A stretch of DNA of 30,342 nucleotides from an uncultured Roseburia sp. (GCA_900753715.1 CAAEAE010000033.1:1-30342), one strand, 5' to 3'. Shown: positions 15,431-24,692, counted from the first letter of the stretch. The notes: generated by a model not told the origin, from the letters alone. Made by a program: numbers and translations.

Positions 15431-17224
15431 CTAATCTTCTGTGCGTAATGTCTGCCGTCGTCTTTTTGCAGGAGAGGGATCCTGATTCTGTTGCATGCCT
15501 CCACTTCTGACTGTAGAATTGTTTTCTACATTTTCGCCGCTTTCCATGCAACACACATATCTGCGGATAATCTCCTCTTCTATTTCTCGCTTGTCTGCAT
15601 AAGCTACTTTTCGTGCCGCCTTTTCCTCGACTTCATACGGTTCTTCAAAGGTGATGCCCCATTTCAGAAAAAGCTTCAGCTTCGTGCGCATCGGATGGGC
15701 TCCTGTCTTGGCTACGATAAAGTTTCCTTTCGGCAGAGACTTTAATTCATCCGCAGTCATCACAGATCTCTGCATCATCTGTAAAGACTGACTCGGATCA
15801 TTTTTCCCTCTGTTTACAGATCCGGACAGTACAGTCCTGTTTCCAAGATTTTTAGATAATACTTCCGCAGACTCTGAGTTCGGTGCAAATCCACCGAAGA
15901 TCGTATCCTGGCAGTTATCGATGATGATCTCTGCTCCTTCTTTTCCATAGTTTTTCTGTAGCTGTGCAAAAGACTGGATCATGGCAACGATACTCACTCT
16001 TCGGGAACGGATTGCAGAAAACATCATCTCGGCACTCTCAATTTTCGGTATGGTTCCTACCTCATCCCAGAAAAACATCACACGGTTGTCCAACTTACCG
16101 CCATTCTCATCTGCCACCACAAGGATCTCCCGATAAAGCTGTTGTAAAATCAGGGAAATGATAAAGTATTTCGTATTATCCTCTTCCGGCATCACCAGAA
16201 ATATCGCTGTCTTCTGCTTACAGAACATCTCTGCATCAATCGCCGTATCAAAACACAGAATCTGTTCCAGTTCAGAATCCAGGAAAGCATTCAGCCTGGA
16301 CAGCGCCGTAGAGAGAACCGATTGCATGGACTGTTCTGCGGTATTAAGTGCCGCCCCTGCAAACCACTTTGCTTTGTGAGTATCCGGAAGCTTTGCCATT
16401 AACAGTTGGAATTGGTTCTTCCCCTTCACTTTAGAGGGAGCCAATAGATCCTGTATCAGTTTAAACACGCTGATAATGTGTCTTTTCCCCTCTGGGCAGA
16501 ATTCTGCTATGAGTAGGATGGCCGCCGTCAGTATTCCCTCCGCCGCATCATAGAAGAAAGCGTTCTGTCCATAGCTGGAACTGTCCGCACCCTGGGATGA
16601 AATAATGGTCTTCGCAGTGATCTTCGCATATTTTTCGGCTTTTGCTTTGGCGCTCAGATTCGTCGGATCCGCTAGATATACATCCATGTATTTATTTACA
16701 AGGTGCAACATATTATCACCATCGCTTCTGGTCGGATTGCGGAGATCGATGACCGCCGTTTGATACCCGTAGTATTTTTGAGCAATTCCTGCATAATTAC
16801 GATACAGGTCGCCTTTCGTGTCCGTTGTCAGAAAACTCATTCCACTGGCACAGGCATATTCAATGTTCGGGTATAGAAAATGCGCTGTCTTTCCGACACC
16901 GGCCGCTCCGATCATCAGGCAATGTACGTCTCCAGTATCCACCAATGCATAAAGTTTTCCCGCTTTTTCAACACTTCCCAGTATCATTCCCTGTGCCGTC
17001 GGCAAATGTTCTCCCTTCCGCCAACGTTCCGGTTCATAAGGGATGCTCTCATAGGTTTCCGCAATTTCTTTTTGGGTAGCAAATCGTGCCGTGCCATACT
17101 GTCCATCGCCTACTGTTCTGCTCTTGATTCCATTTAAGGTGTAATAGTGCGATAATAATGACAGTCCGCCGATCATAATGAACATTGCACTTCCTGCTAT
17201 CAGCAGTATCACGACTGGCTGCAT
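15431..17224 (-). CDS. VirD4/TraG-type conjugative coupling protein (T4CP)
   Basis: A 597-residue hexameric ATPase that feeds the relaxase-DNA complex into a type IV secretion channel at the inner membrane. An N-terminal membrane helix (about residues 4-25) precedes the Walker A GAAGVGKT (106-113), the Walker B VMFFWDEVGT (about 382-391) and the family motif IIIDNCQDTIFGG. All nucleotide-binding residues are present. Its start overlaps the end of the toprim gene by 16 bases. The C-terminal tail is basic and rich in Gln/Arg. No VirB4 or channel protein is encoded in the window, so it would need to work with another element's machinery. Confidence 0.95.
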   Translation of the reverse strand: MQPVVILLIAGSAMFIMIGGLSLLSHYYTLNGIKSRTVGDGQYGTARFATQKEIAETYESIPYEPERWRKGEHLPTAQGMILGSVEKAGKLYALVDTGDVHCLMIGAAGVGKTAHFLYPNIEYACASGMSFLTTDTKGDLYRNYAGIAQKYYGYQTAVIDLRNPTRSDGDNMLHLVNKYMDVYLADPTNLSAKAKAEKYAKITAKTIISSQGADSSSYGQNAFFYDAAEGILTAAILLIAEFCPEGKRHIISVFKLIQDLLAPSKVKGKNQFQLLMAKLPDTHKAKWFAGAALNTAEQSMQSVLSTALSRLNAFLDSELEQILCFDTAIDAEMFCKQKTAIFLVMPEEDNTKYFIISLILQQLYREILVVADENGGKLDNRVMFFWDEVGTIPKIESAEMMFSAIRSRRVSIVAMIQSFAQLQKNYGKEGAEIIIDNCQDTIFGGFAPNSESAEVLSKNLGNRTVLSGSVNRGKNDPSQSLQMMQRSVMTADELKSLPKGNFIVAKTGAHPMRTKLKLFLKWGITFEEPYEVEEKAARKVAYADKREIEEEIIRRYVCCMESGENVENNSTVRSGGMQQNQDPSPAKRRRQTLRTED

Positions 17225-18339
17225 AATGTCATGCCTCCTTCCGGTTCTTTCCTTGACTCCTGGGTATCTTCCTTCACCGATTTTAGCTGAGGTTCCTTAT
17301 ATTCAACGGCAACAAAAATATGAGCCCGGATGCATTCCATCGCAAAGCTCATACATTTTTTCACAAGAAGTTCTTTATTCTCTTTTTGTTGTAAATCTTT
17401 GGTTGCAAATACTTCCAGTGTCTCTTCATATGCCGTCTGCATCTGTCGGATCCGGGTATTGAAGTTTCCTTTATCCTTATGTGACCGGTAACGTTTCAGC
17501 AGATTCTCCAGAATCTGATTTGCACCGGTTTCTACCCCAAGGGCGACTCCTTCCTTCTCCATGCAGCGAACAAGAACACCGGTAAGTAACATTCCCGGCC
17601 CGTCAAAAGCATCCGTCACCTGTTCTTTGCTTCTGCCTTTCTTTAATTCTTCATAGATTTCCTGATAATACCGGCAGATATATGTTTTGTCCGCATACTT
17701 GGTTCCTATGGTTTCCGTCACTTTTTTCAACACTTCGATCCACGTCTGACACTCTTGCATCTTGGGATGTTCCTGCGCTGGAATTGCTTCTTCTCCACAC
17801 CGATTCTTCAGATCTTCATTCCAGTCTTTATAGGTCGACTGCAAACGCTTAATGTTTTTGTATCCGTTCCGCTTCAGAATCTCTGCCAGTCTGCCACAGG
17901 CTTCAATTCCCGCGGCATCATGGTCCAGACAGAGAATGACCGTATCCAGTTTGGAATTATCTTTTAATGCCTGCAGCATAGCATGCTCTGACACACCATT
18001 TAAAGTCATGTAGCTGTTCTCCTGCCAGTTATGAGGATAGAGTGTCAGAAAAGACAGCAGATCAATGGGAGCCTCAAACACATAAAGTCTGTTGCCGCCT
18101 CCCCGGTATCCGAACCCATAAGAGGAATCCGATCCTTCTTCATTCAGTCGAAAGCTCCTGCCATCCGAACAGGTTCCCTTAATATGAATATGGCGAATCT
18201 TCCCTTCCTTGTCCAGTCCGACAAACACGATATTATGATGCTCTGTGGATTCATAGAGTGTTCCCGTTTTTGCAAAGTAAGATAGAATCTCCCGGCCAAT
18301 ATGACGTTTTTGCAGAAGATACGCATAGACTCTTTTCAT
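17209..18339 (-). CDS. DUF3991/toprim-domain protein, C-terminal part of a frameshifted gene
   Basis: A primase-like protein with a toprim fold: the catalytic glutamate in FEAPIDLLS (89) and the DxD in CLDHDAAG (138-144). It begins MKRVYAYLL. The same frame is open back to about 18429, giving a linker that ends VLKPPEKNPT just before this Met, and no ribosome site precedes the Met. The N-terminal half lies in another frame directly upstream (18372-18734). The two halves together make the usual protein of about 500 residues. A one-base loss in an A-rich stretch between 18372 and 18429 would explain the split. It acts in replication or processing of the mobile element DNA. As it stands it is probably broken. 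Confidence 0.85.
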   Translation of the reverse strand: MKRVYAYLLQKRHIGREILSYFAKTGTLYESTEHHNIVFVGLDKEGKIRHIHIKGTCSDGRSFRLNEEGSDSSYGFGYRGGGNRLYVFEAPIDLLSFLTLYPHNWQENSYMTLNGVSEHAMLQALKDNSKLDTVILCLDHDAAGIEACGRLAEILKRNGYKNIKRLQSTYKDWNEDLKNRCGEEAIPAQEHPKMQECQTWIEVLKKVTETIGTKYADKTYICRYYQEIYEELKKGRSKEQVTDAFDGPGMLLTGVLVRCMEKEGVALGVETGANQILENLLKRYRSHKDKGNFNTRIRQMQTAYEETLEVFATKDLQQKENKELLVKKCMSFAMECIRAHIFVAVEYKEPQLKSVKEDTQESRKEPEGGMTLCSQS

Positions 18340-18371
18340 TGTCGGATTTTTTTCAGGTGGTTTTAGTACCT

Positions 18372-18734
18372 TCAGTTCTTTTTCTTCCTTTTTTCCATGT
18401 GTTTCTTTTTCCCAACTTTCTGATTGATTCTATCTGTCTGACATTTGCTGCCTCCCTGCATAACCTCTCCGGTCTCTCCATCCAACAGATAAGTTACCGC
18501 TTCCGGGTATGTCATCCCGAAAAACTCTTGCATAAAATCGATGGCATGACTCCCCACCTGCTGGCTGTGGCGATACCAACTACTTCCCCGAAATGTCACA
18601 CTCTGATGCCCCTTCCACCGCCATTCGTTACCGGATCGGATCACTTCCTCCCGTTCCCTGCGAAGAATGTCGGCAATCGGAACCGCATTCGCCCGTTCCT
18701 TCTGTTCCTCTGTAAAATAAATAAACTCTCCCAA
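18372..18734 (-). CDS. N-terminal DUF3991-type domain, first part of the frameshifted toprim gene
   Basis: A 120-residue frame whose first 90 residues match the N-terminal, primase zinc-domain-like segment of DUF3991/toprim proteins: FTEEQKERANAVPIADILRR, then GNEWRWKGHQSVTF, then GSHAIDFMQEFFGMTYPEAV. It ends in a lysine-rich run (KKKHMEKRKKKN), which looks like an out-of-frame linker. The downstream half continues in the next frame at 17209-18339. The zinc-binding cysteines of true DnaG are not seen. The gene sits 24 bases after the relaxase stop, in the normal place for this family in conjugative modules. Confidence 0.8.
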   Translation of the reverse strand: MGEFIYFTEEQKERANAVPIADILRREREEVIRSGNEWRWKGHQSVTFRGSSWYRHSQQVGSHAIDFMQEFFGMTYPEAVTYLLDGETGEVMQGGSKCQTDRINQKVGKKKHMEKRKKKN

Positions 18735-18758
18735 CGAAGCCTCCTTTTCTAATAGTTT

Positions 18759-21425
18759 CTACATCATTTCCTGTTCCCTGTCGTCTTCTGCATGTCCCTG
18801 CGCGATCTTCTTCTGCCGGATCTTTCTCGCCAGTTTTCTGTCCATTCTCTGCCTGTTGCCTCCTTTCTTACCTCTGCCCATGTTCTCTTCTATCACATTC
18901 CCCAGATGATGCATCAATCTGGTTGCCATCAATAGCAGATCCGGATGGGGCATATCATTCCAATGCTCCAGAAAATAGGCTGCATATATATTTCCCTGCT
19001 CTGCTAAACGTGAAAAATACTCATATGCCTTCTCCCTGTCCTGCTCTATCTCTTTGCCGATCAGATATAGTTTGCCGAGGACATATTGCGCGTATTGATT
19101 TCCGGCTTCTGCCGACATGTCCAGATAATATAGTGCACGTTCTATATTCTTCGGTAAGTCTTCTCCTATAAGATAAAGTCTGCCCAACCGGTATGCCGCA
19201 AGTTCATTTTTCTGATCCGCCGCCAGTGTCAGATACTGCACAGCAGCAGGAATATTTTTATACTCCTCATCCAAATAGATCTTTCCAAGCTGGTACTGTG
19301 CAAAGCTGTTCCCAGCATCGGCTGCCCGTTGCAGATGGAAAACCGCCTTTTCCATATCTTTTTCCAGTAACACCCCCTCCTTATATAACCTTCCCAGTGC
19401 ATAGTCTGCAAATGGATTCTCCTGTCTGGCTGCTTCCTCCAGCCACTTGACTGCTTTTATGATTTTTTCATAGTCAGGTGTTGCTTCTGGATCTTCTCTT
19501 AGCTTTTGTGTTTCCTGTCGGATATAAAGTCTGGCAAGCTGGTACGCTGCATGGGTATTCCCATAATCATACGCTTTTTTCAAATAGCGTTCTGCTTGTT
19601 CTTCATCCGGTTCTGTACCGATTCCATGCAGATACATACAGCCAATGCGATACCAGAGCGTATCATCTTTAGCCTTCTTTTCCATGTTTATAAATCCTAA
19701 GAACGCTGCCCGGTAATAGTTTTGTGCTTTCTCTGGATTTCTGACCGTTCCCCTGCCTGCCTCACAAAGTTTTCCAAGTTCATATGCGGCATAAGGATTG
19801 CCACCATCGTAGGATCGAAGAAATAATCCGTATGCTCTCTCATCGTCCCGTTCCACTCCCTGTCCTCTGAGATAAAGCATCGCAAGCGAATAACACGCAT
19901 AGATATGTCCTTTCTCTGCCGCCTTATGAAACCACCACACAGCCTCCTCCGGGTTTTCTTCTGTTCCAAGCCCATACTGATACATCTTGCCGATCCGATA
20001 TTCCAGGTACACCCTTTCCTGCGTTTCTTCCAGAAGAAGTAATGTGTTCAGGGATTTTCCATACCATTCTTCTGCCTGTTCTCTGCTTGCCTGCGCCCCG
20101 ATTCCCTGTGCATAGATTTTTCCCATGTCATGCATTGCATAGGCATTGCCAGCTTCTGCTTCTTCCAGCATAATCTCGTAGGCTGCTTCCTCATCAGCTT
20201 CTGACTCCGCAGTACCGTAAAGATACCCCCTTGCTTCTTTATACCGGTTTGTCCATTTTGCATAGTATGTGACCTCATCTTCGTTGTCCGCTTCTTCCAG
20301 ATACAGATATCCCTCCCCAAAGCGAACCGCCTCCCGGATCACCATGTTTTTAATACTTTTCAATTCTTTTTGTTGTGAGAGGGGGATCCGCTCTATATCT
20401 GCATCCTTGTAGTAGTGCTGAATCTCGTCTCTACACTTCTGCCATTCCCTGTAACACTCCGCTACGCATTCTTCTTTCGCCAGTTCATCCACAATAGTAT
20501 TCACAATGGCTTTGACATCTGCCTTTAAGTAACCATACACCTTTTTCCCTCCGGTATTTTGCAGCCGTTTGGATAAAAACTGTATCTGCTCTGCAATTTT
20601 AGGGTTATGACAGATCCCTTTCTGCATTTGCTGCAATAAAAAAAGCAGACTTTTTTCTGCCTGCTCTTTTAATCGGTCTCTTTGTTTGGTTGTCTTTTCA
20701 TAGATGCTTATAAAATCCTGTCGGAAGATATCGTGTGCATATGCTGACCGCATAGCGTTGATCCCCTTCGTTGTCAGATACCCCTCGGAAAGATTTTTCG
20801 AATATACTACCATGTGTACATGGGGATGATGTGACTCATTGTGAAAGGCCGCATACCATTTGAGATTTCTACTGTCAATCTTGTAATTTTCACAGAGAAG
20901 CTGCACCCTGCTCCGAAGCAAAGTCTGCCACTGTGCGGCACTGTCATAACCCAGTCGTTCCGCATCCTCTCTTCGCAGGCTGATAACATTTGTCCAGATC
21001 ACTCCGGTGTGGTCAGCGACCTCCTCTGCCACACGGGACAGTACTACTGGATCCCCTTCATTAGAAAACAGACCGTGAGTACCTATAATCTCTACTCCCG
21101 GTCTGTTTGCAAGATAATCCATGTAATTTTTCTTCTTCGCAATAATGTCAAGGTTGTTTTCCAATGCCTGAGTGATAAACTCTGACGCATTCTCTCTGGT
21201 AGGTCTCTGCTCATAGTCATGATACTCATGCATCCGCTTGGCATCTGGGATCTTGGTCAGAATATCTGCGATCAGTTCCTTCTGTTTAGCGGTCGCTGGC
21301 AGTAAGACCGTCGTGCTGCTCACCTTCTCCACACCATCACGAGTGCCAATGTAGTTGATGTAATTGGCTAGGTGCGCTGGTGGGGAATTCTTGAGGTAGT
21401 TGCAACGGAGAATCAGTTTTGGCAT
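18759..21425 (-). CDS. MobP-type relaxase with C-terminal Sel1 repeats
   Basis: The relaxase nicks the transfer origin and stays bound to the cut strand. The N-terminal domain carries candidate catalytic tyrosines 22 and 25 (NYINYIGTRDG) and the metal-binding histidine cluster HHPHVHMVVYS (199-209), typical of HUH relaxases of the MobP3 kind. Residues about 410-850 hold ten or eleven Sel1-type helical repeats (for example YRIGKMYQYGLG, YELGKLCEAGRG, YVLGKLYLIGK), a protein-binding scaffold. The tail is very basic. The start ATG lies within the end of the HEPN gene (13-base overlap) with GGAAGA just upstream. The gene looks intact, so the element might still be mobilised by a helper. Confidence 0.93.
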   Translation of the reverse strand: MPKLILRCNYLKNSPPAHLANYINYIGTRDGVEKVSSTTVLLPATAKQKELIADILTKIPDAKRMHEYHDYEQRPTRENASEFITQALENNLDIIAKKKNYMDYLANRPGVEIIGTHGLFSNEGDPVVLSRVAEEVADHTGVIWTNVISLRREDAERLGYDSAAQWQTLLRSRVQLLCENYKIDSRNLKWYAAFHNESHHPHVHMVVYSKNLSEGYLTTKGINAMRSAYAHDIFRQDFISIYEKTTKQRDRLKEQAEKSLLFLLQQMQKGICHNPKIAEQIQFLSKRLQNTGGKKVYGYLKADVKAIVNTIVDELAKEECVAECYREWQKCRDEIQHYYKDADIERIPLSQQKELKSIKNMVIREAVRFGEGYLYLEEADNEDEVTYYAKWTNRYKEARGYLYGTAESEADEEAAYEIMLEEAEAGNAYAMHDMGKIYAQGIGAQASREQAEEWYGKSLNTLLLLEETQERVYLEYRIGKMYQYGLGTEENPEEAVWWFHKAAEKGHIYACYSLAMLYLRGQGVERDDERAYGLFLRSYDGGNPYAAYELGKLCEAGRGTVRNPEKAQNYYRAAFLGFINMEKKAKDDTLWYRIGCMYLHGIGTEPDEEQAERYLKKAYDYGNTHAAYQLARLYIRQETQKLREDPEATPDYEKIIKAVKWLEEAARQENPFADYALGRLYKEGVLLEKDMEKAVFHLQRAADAGNSFAQYQLGKIYLDEEYKNIPAAVQYLTLAADQKNELAAYRLGRLYLIGEDLPKNIERALYYLDMSAEAGNQYAQYVLGKLYLIGKEIEQDREKAYEYFSRLAEQGNIYAAYFLEHWNDMPHPDLLLMATRLMHHLGNVIEENMGRGKKGGNRQRMDRKLARKIRQKKIAQGHAEDDREQEMM

Positions 21426-22645
21426 TCTTCCTTTTGTCCCTTTAGTGTTTCCATAATAGAATTAGAGTTGGATTCCAGTTTTTTTGTTACATAGTCAATT
21501 AGCGCCAATGAATATAAGTATTGAACTTGACGGTTGTTGTCTGTCTTTCGTTGTGAATAATTTTCTTTGTCATAAAGATTTTCTTTTGCTAAAAGAACTT
21601 TAAATGACGACGTATTAAAGGGAACTGACTGTCCATCATAAAGCAACTCAGTGCCTGATTCCTTTAATCTTCTATTAATTTCTCTAATACATCTATTCCT
21701 TGTAAATATACAATCTGTTTCGCTTTCAACATAATTTGTTTTGCAATATGTTACTAATTCATCATAATATTTCTTACCAGCATATAGAAGGTCATGCCTC
21801 CCACACAATTTTCGTAATTGATATGCATCAGAATCCTGTGGTGTATCCAATATCTCGCCATTTGACAATGAATAGAAATACTTTTTTATTATATCATAGG
21901 AACCAATAATATTTTTATATAAATAATCATCTATCATTTTTGCAGCCAAATAAATCAGTCTTAAGTACTTTAAAATCCTCTCATGTGATATCCTTGTAGT
22001 CTCTTTCGGCTCAAAATCAATTGGCGCACTATATTCGTCCTTTCTTCTTCCGAAATAATGTCCCAAATTATTTCTAGTAACTCTTAACTCGTCCAAGTCT
22101 TGGGTTAAATCTAATAATTCAGATGGTAATTTACCAAAATATTTTTGGAATGCGCAAAAACGTTTTGCCCATTCCCCACGACACACTTCCTCAATTACCT
22201 CTCCAAAACGATATGATTTATCATTCATGTTCCCATACATGATATCTTTTTTTAACAATGCTGCCCCATCAACCGCATCTCGGCAATTAATAATCACTCC
22301 AGGTTTAGACTCAAACGAAAGAGAAACCACCGTCCGTAAGTATGTTTCAAAGCAAGAACTTAAAAGCATAATAATATTTAATCTCGAGTAATTTACATAT
22401 TCCGAAAAATTATTTTTCCATTCACCATATGTTGGAGCCACCATACGATCTTCTTCATCTGGAATCAAAAAAAATGTTTTCGGATCAGCATTATCTTTAA
22501 GTAACGTCTTCTTTGCAAATGACTTGATAGTATTTGCTGCTGGAACAAACGCCCAATATGAACGATTTATTTCCTCAAAATGTTGCTTAAACAAATTAAA
22601 TGCTAATGAATACGGAAATGGAGATTCCCAACGCACATTGCCCAT
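21413..22645 (-). CDS. HEPN-domain protein (putative ribonuclease, cargo)
   Basis: A 410-residue protein with an RNNLGH motif (191-196), matching the R-x4-6-H active site of HEPN ribonucleases. It lies in a helical region preceded by LLSSCFETYLRTVV, a typical HEPN helix. The C-terminal half (from about 270) is of unknown type. Many HEPN proteins cleave RNA as toxins or antiviral effectors. No partner antitoxin such as an MNT nucleotidyltransferase is adjacent. The gene is clearly more AT-rich than the relaxase next to it and sits between the RHH gene and the relaxase, so it looks like inserted cargo. Its end overlaps the relaxase start by 13 bases, tying the two in translation. Confidence 0.8.
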   Translation of the reverse strand: MGNVRWESPFPYSLAFNLFKQHFEEINRSYWAFVPAANTIKSFAKKTLLKDNADPKTFFLIPDEEDRMVAPTYGEWKNNFSEYVNYSRLNIIMLLSSCFETYLRTVVSLSFESKPGVIINCRDAVDGAALLKKDIMYGNMNDKSYRFGEVIEEVCRGEWAKRFCAFQKYFGKLPSELLDLTQDLDELRVTRNNLGHYFGRRKDEYSAPIDFEPKETTRISHERILKYLRLIYLAAKMIDDYLYKNIIGSYDIIKKYFYSLSNGEILDTPQDSDAYQLRKLCGRHDLLYAGKKYYDELVTYCKTNYVESETDCIFTRNRCIREINRRLKESGTELLYDGQSVPFNTSSFKVLLAKENLYDKENYSQRKTDNNRQVQYLYSLALIDYVTKKLESNSNSIMETLKGQKEECQN

Positions 22646-22679
22646 ACTATTTACCCCTTTCGCCAGTCATACCTAGATC

Positions 22680-22694
22680 AGATAAATATTATCT
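22680..22694. promoter_or_regulatory. Inverted repeat upstream of the HEPN gene
   Basis: AGATAA - ATA - TTATCT lies 35 bases upstream of the HEPN start, in the 129-base gap after the RHH gene. It may be an operator or chance in AT-rich DNA. Confidence 0.3.
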
Positions 22695-22774
22695 ATCCCG
22701 TCGTCAAACTTCAAAGTAAAAACAAAATACTGTATATTTATTTTATAATGATATCATACTCTTGAACTTCATGG

Positions 22775-23242
22775 CTACTCTTTTTGATATTCATAGGCTT
22801 TTTCAAAGCTAATCGTTCCATTAATATGTTTTACTTCCTCTGCACACTTTGCTTGGAGTTTTCGCAATGCCTCTTCATCCACACCATGGCTGTATGCGAT
22901 CACATGGGACAACTTGGAAGTTTCTACTGCCAGCTTGTACATCGCACGGGCCATTCGATTCTCACTGTCTTTCACGGTTGCATGCATGACGGAGGAGATG
23001 GTCGTCAGCATATAATTCTCTATTTTCTCTGAAGTAAGATATCCAATGTAAAACTTTAATGCCTGATTGACAAATTCATTCCTTGATCTCACGTCAGCCT
23101 GTTCCAGTAGGTCATCCACCTGTTCCAGTAATTCCTCATCTATATAAAATGCTTTTCTGACTTTTTCCGTTATCAGTTTCCTCCTTACGCTTATTGTTTT
23201 TTCTAACTGTTTCCTAGTTATCATTTTCTTGCGGTAAATCAT
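22775..23242 (-). CDS. Ribbon-helix-helix relaxosome accessory / regulatory protein
   Basis: A 155-residue protein with a ribbon-helix-helix DNA-binding core: the strand VRKAFYIDEELLEQVDDLL, then RSRNEFVNQALKFYIGYL. A helical C-terminal region follows. In these elements an RHH protein encoded just before the relaxase binds the transfer origin and represses its own operon, as MobC-like proteins do. The ATG at 23242 overlaps the end of the upstream gene. An in-frame ATG at 23224 (MITRKQLEK) is an equally good start, and neither has a strong ribosome site. It is separated from the relaxase by the HEPN cargo gene. Confidence 0.82.
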   Translation of the reverse strand: MIYRKKMITRKQLEKTISVRRKLITEKVRKAFYIDEELLEQVDDLLEQADVRSRNEFVNQALKFYIGYLTSEKIENYMLTTISSVMHATVKDSENRMARAMYKLAVETSKLSHVIAYSHGVDEEALRKLQAKCAEEVKHINGTISFEKAYEYQKE

Positions 23243-24101
23243 AGTCTTTTCTCTTAGGCTTCATCTTATCTCTTTCCGGTCCCTTTGGGAATGGACTAAT
23301 ATGTATCACTTTACCACTTTTATAATGTCGCAAATGTCCAGATACCATCCATACATTTGTGTGTCGTTTCATTGTTTTTTCTTCCGCACCCTCTTTATTT
23401 ACACAAAAGGGTACCACTTCAAGTTGAACCTTCTCCTCTAAGTGAATTACTTTTTTCTTTATTTTTGACCCGTCAGTAAAATCATTTTCTATTTTCATCT
23501 GTTTTGCCTTTCTTATTGACTCTACTGATTTTTTGTCTCTATCTAGTAAAAAGTTAATTGCTGAAAAAGTACTAAGTACCTGATTCAAAATAATGCCAGT
23601 TTGGTTATCACAATTTTTTTCTTCTCGCCTCGCAAACTCTTTCACTATCAAATACTCCATAGGTGTATAATAGTGTTGCAGTTCTTTTTCAGAAAAAACA
23701 TCAAAAATAAAATTTTTCATACAACCATATCTACACAATTCATACCTTATGCCGGTCTCTTTCCTGCACATTTGGATTCCATTTACCGTTATTCCATATC
23801 TCAAATAAAAGTTCCCATTATGTAGATTGTATTCAAAAATAGCAAGATCAAAGTCATTTTCTCTATTAGCGGTCACACAGAAATATGTATAAAATATTTC
23901 ATCACGCTTAGTTGTTGTCTTAATAACCCCTTCATCAATGAATGGATATAATATTTGGTATCCTAAAGACTGTGCTAAGATATCCTCTCCATACTTTTCT
24001 GCCAACTCTACTGTGACATTATTAGCTCTGCGCAAGTACTGTGTAATTCCGTTCTTCCAGGATTTCTTCACACATTTTCTGTTCCACAATATCCATGCCA
24101 T
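23214..24101 (-). CDS. Hypothetical protein of the conjugative module
   Basis: I do not recognise a domain with confidence. The C-terminal 60 residues (HTNVWMVSGHLRHYKSGKVI, then HISPFPKGPERDKMKP) resemble a short conserved tail seen in many mobile-element proteins. The middle region (FCVTANRENDFDLAIFEYNL) looks like a beta-rich globular domain. Cysteines are frequent, but no clear metal site is formed. The frame is open from 24101, yet its first 26 codons overlap the previous gene. A TTG near 24038 or another start close to the previous stop is more likely than the first ATG. Composition is more AT-rich than that of the relaxase. The next gene (RHH) overlaps its end. Confidence 0.65.
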   Translation of the reverse strand: MAWILWNRKCVKKSWKNGITQYLRRANNVTVELAEKYGEDILAQSLGYQILYPFIDEGVIKTTTKRDEIFYTYFCVTANRENDFDLAIFEYNLHNGNFYLRYGITVNGIQMCRKETGIRYELCRYGCMKNFIFDVFSEKELQHYYTPMEYLIVKEFARREEKNCDNQTGIILNQVLSTFSAINFLLDRDKKSVESIRKAKQMKIENDFTDGSKIKKKVIHLEEKVQLEVVPFCVNKEGAEEKTMKRHTNVWMVSGHLRHYKSGKVIHISPFPKGPERDKMKPKRKDYDLPQENDN

Positions 24102-24666
24102 ATCTTTCGATCACAAAAGCATTTACAATAAGTCTCAATATCTCATCCGGTACCAGTTCTCTGTCTGTCAATTCCGACAGGCGGATATGCTTTGTCCCGT
24201 GATAAGCATCTTTTGCCGCATGGAACAGAATATATTGTTCCAAAGTAACACTTCCCAACCGAACCTGATTAAAATAAATTCCGGTATCTGACATCTGCCT
24301 GCGTGTTTTTTCCCATAGTTTTTCATCCGCAGAAAGTAAAAAAACAGTAGCTGCATAGTTCGGTAACCTCGACAGTGTATTCTCTTTCGATCCCGACCAT
24401 AATAAATAGAATCTTTTTTTATGGTCGCTGTCGTAGAAAAAGTGTTCATCCTCTGTCTGATCGAAGATCTCACTGATTCTTTTTTTCAAATATTCCAAGT
24501 GCATACGGTCAATAACATAATCCACGATTTCAGAGTAAGCTCCCATCTCCTTCCACTCACTCATGTCTTCTACGCTGCCATGTCCCCTCGCCCGATACCC
24601 AGGGGGCTGCCGCATCTGTTTCTCCAGTCTTTGCAGTTCCGGGCTGTTACAAAACAATCCTGCCAT
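24022..24666 (-). CDS. Hypothetical protein of the conjugative module (possibly DUF6075-like)
   Basis: A 214-residue soluble protein. After an Arg/Gly-rich start, residues about 75-180 contain FFYDSDHKKRFYLLW, then AATVFLLSADEKLWEK and ILFHAAKDAYHGT. This resembles the DUF6075 pattern (an H..RF motif, then a run of helices), a family common on Firmicutes mobile elements without known function. The assignment is tentative. The start has a strong AGGAGG and lies about 30 bases after the hairpin at 24693-24728. It ends inside the start of the next gene, so the two are translated together. Confidence 0.7.
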   Translation of the reverse strand: MAGLFCNSPELQRLEKQMRQPPGYRARGHGSVEDMSEWKEMGAYSEIVDYVIDRMHLEYLKKRISEIFDQTEDEHFFYDSDHKKRFYLLWSGSKENTLSRLPNYAATVFLLSADEKLWEKTRRQMSDTGIYFNQVRLGSVTLEQYILFHAAKDAYHGTKHIRLSELTDRELVPDEILRLIVNAFVIERYGMDIVEQKMCEEILEERNYTVLAQS

Positions 24667-24692
24667 AAAATATTATCCTCCTTTATTTTTCA

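Noticed and set aside
15342..15554. Separate minus-strand 70-codon frame
   Set aside because: Most of it overlaps the VirD4 gene in another frame. Only its last 18 codons are real, as the start of the decayed HTH gene, which has its own GTG and ribosome site at 15422.
18372..18429. Programmed -1 ribosomal frameshift site in the toprim gene
   Set aside because: No proper X-XXY-YYZ heptamer is in register with the upstream frame and no downstream pseudoknot was seen. A simple indel in an A run is the easier reading.
22646..22774. Transfer origin (oriT) next to the relaxase genes
   Set aside because: Only a short AT-rich inverted repeat (22680-22694) was found; no nick-site consensus could be recognised, so I do not call an oriT.
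23601..23825. Plus-strand 74-codon frame
   Set aside because: It is antisense to the hypothetical gene at 23214-24101, with a hydrophobic low-complexity product and no start signals.
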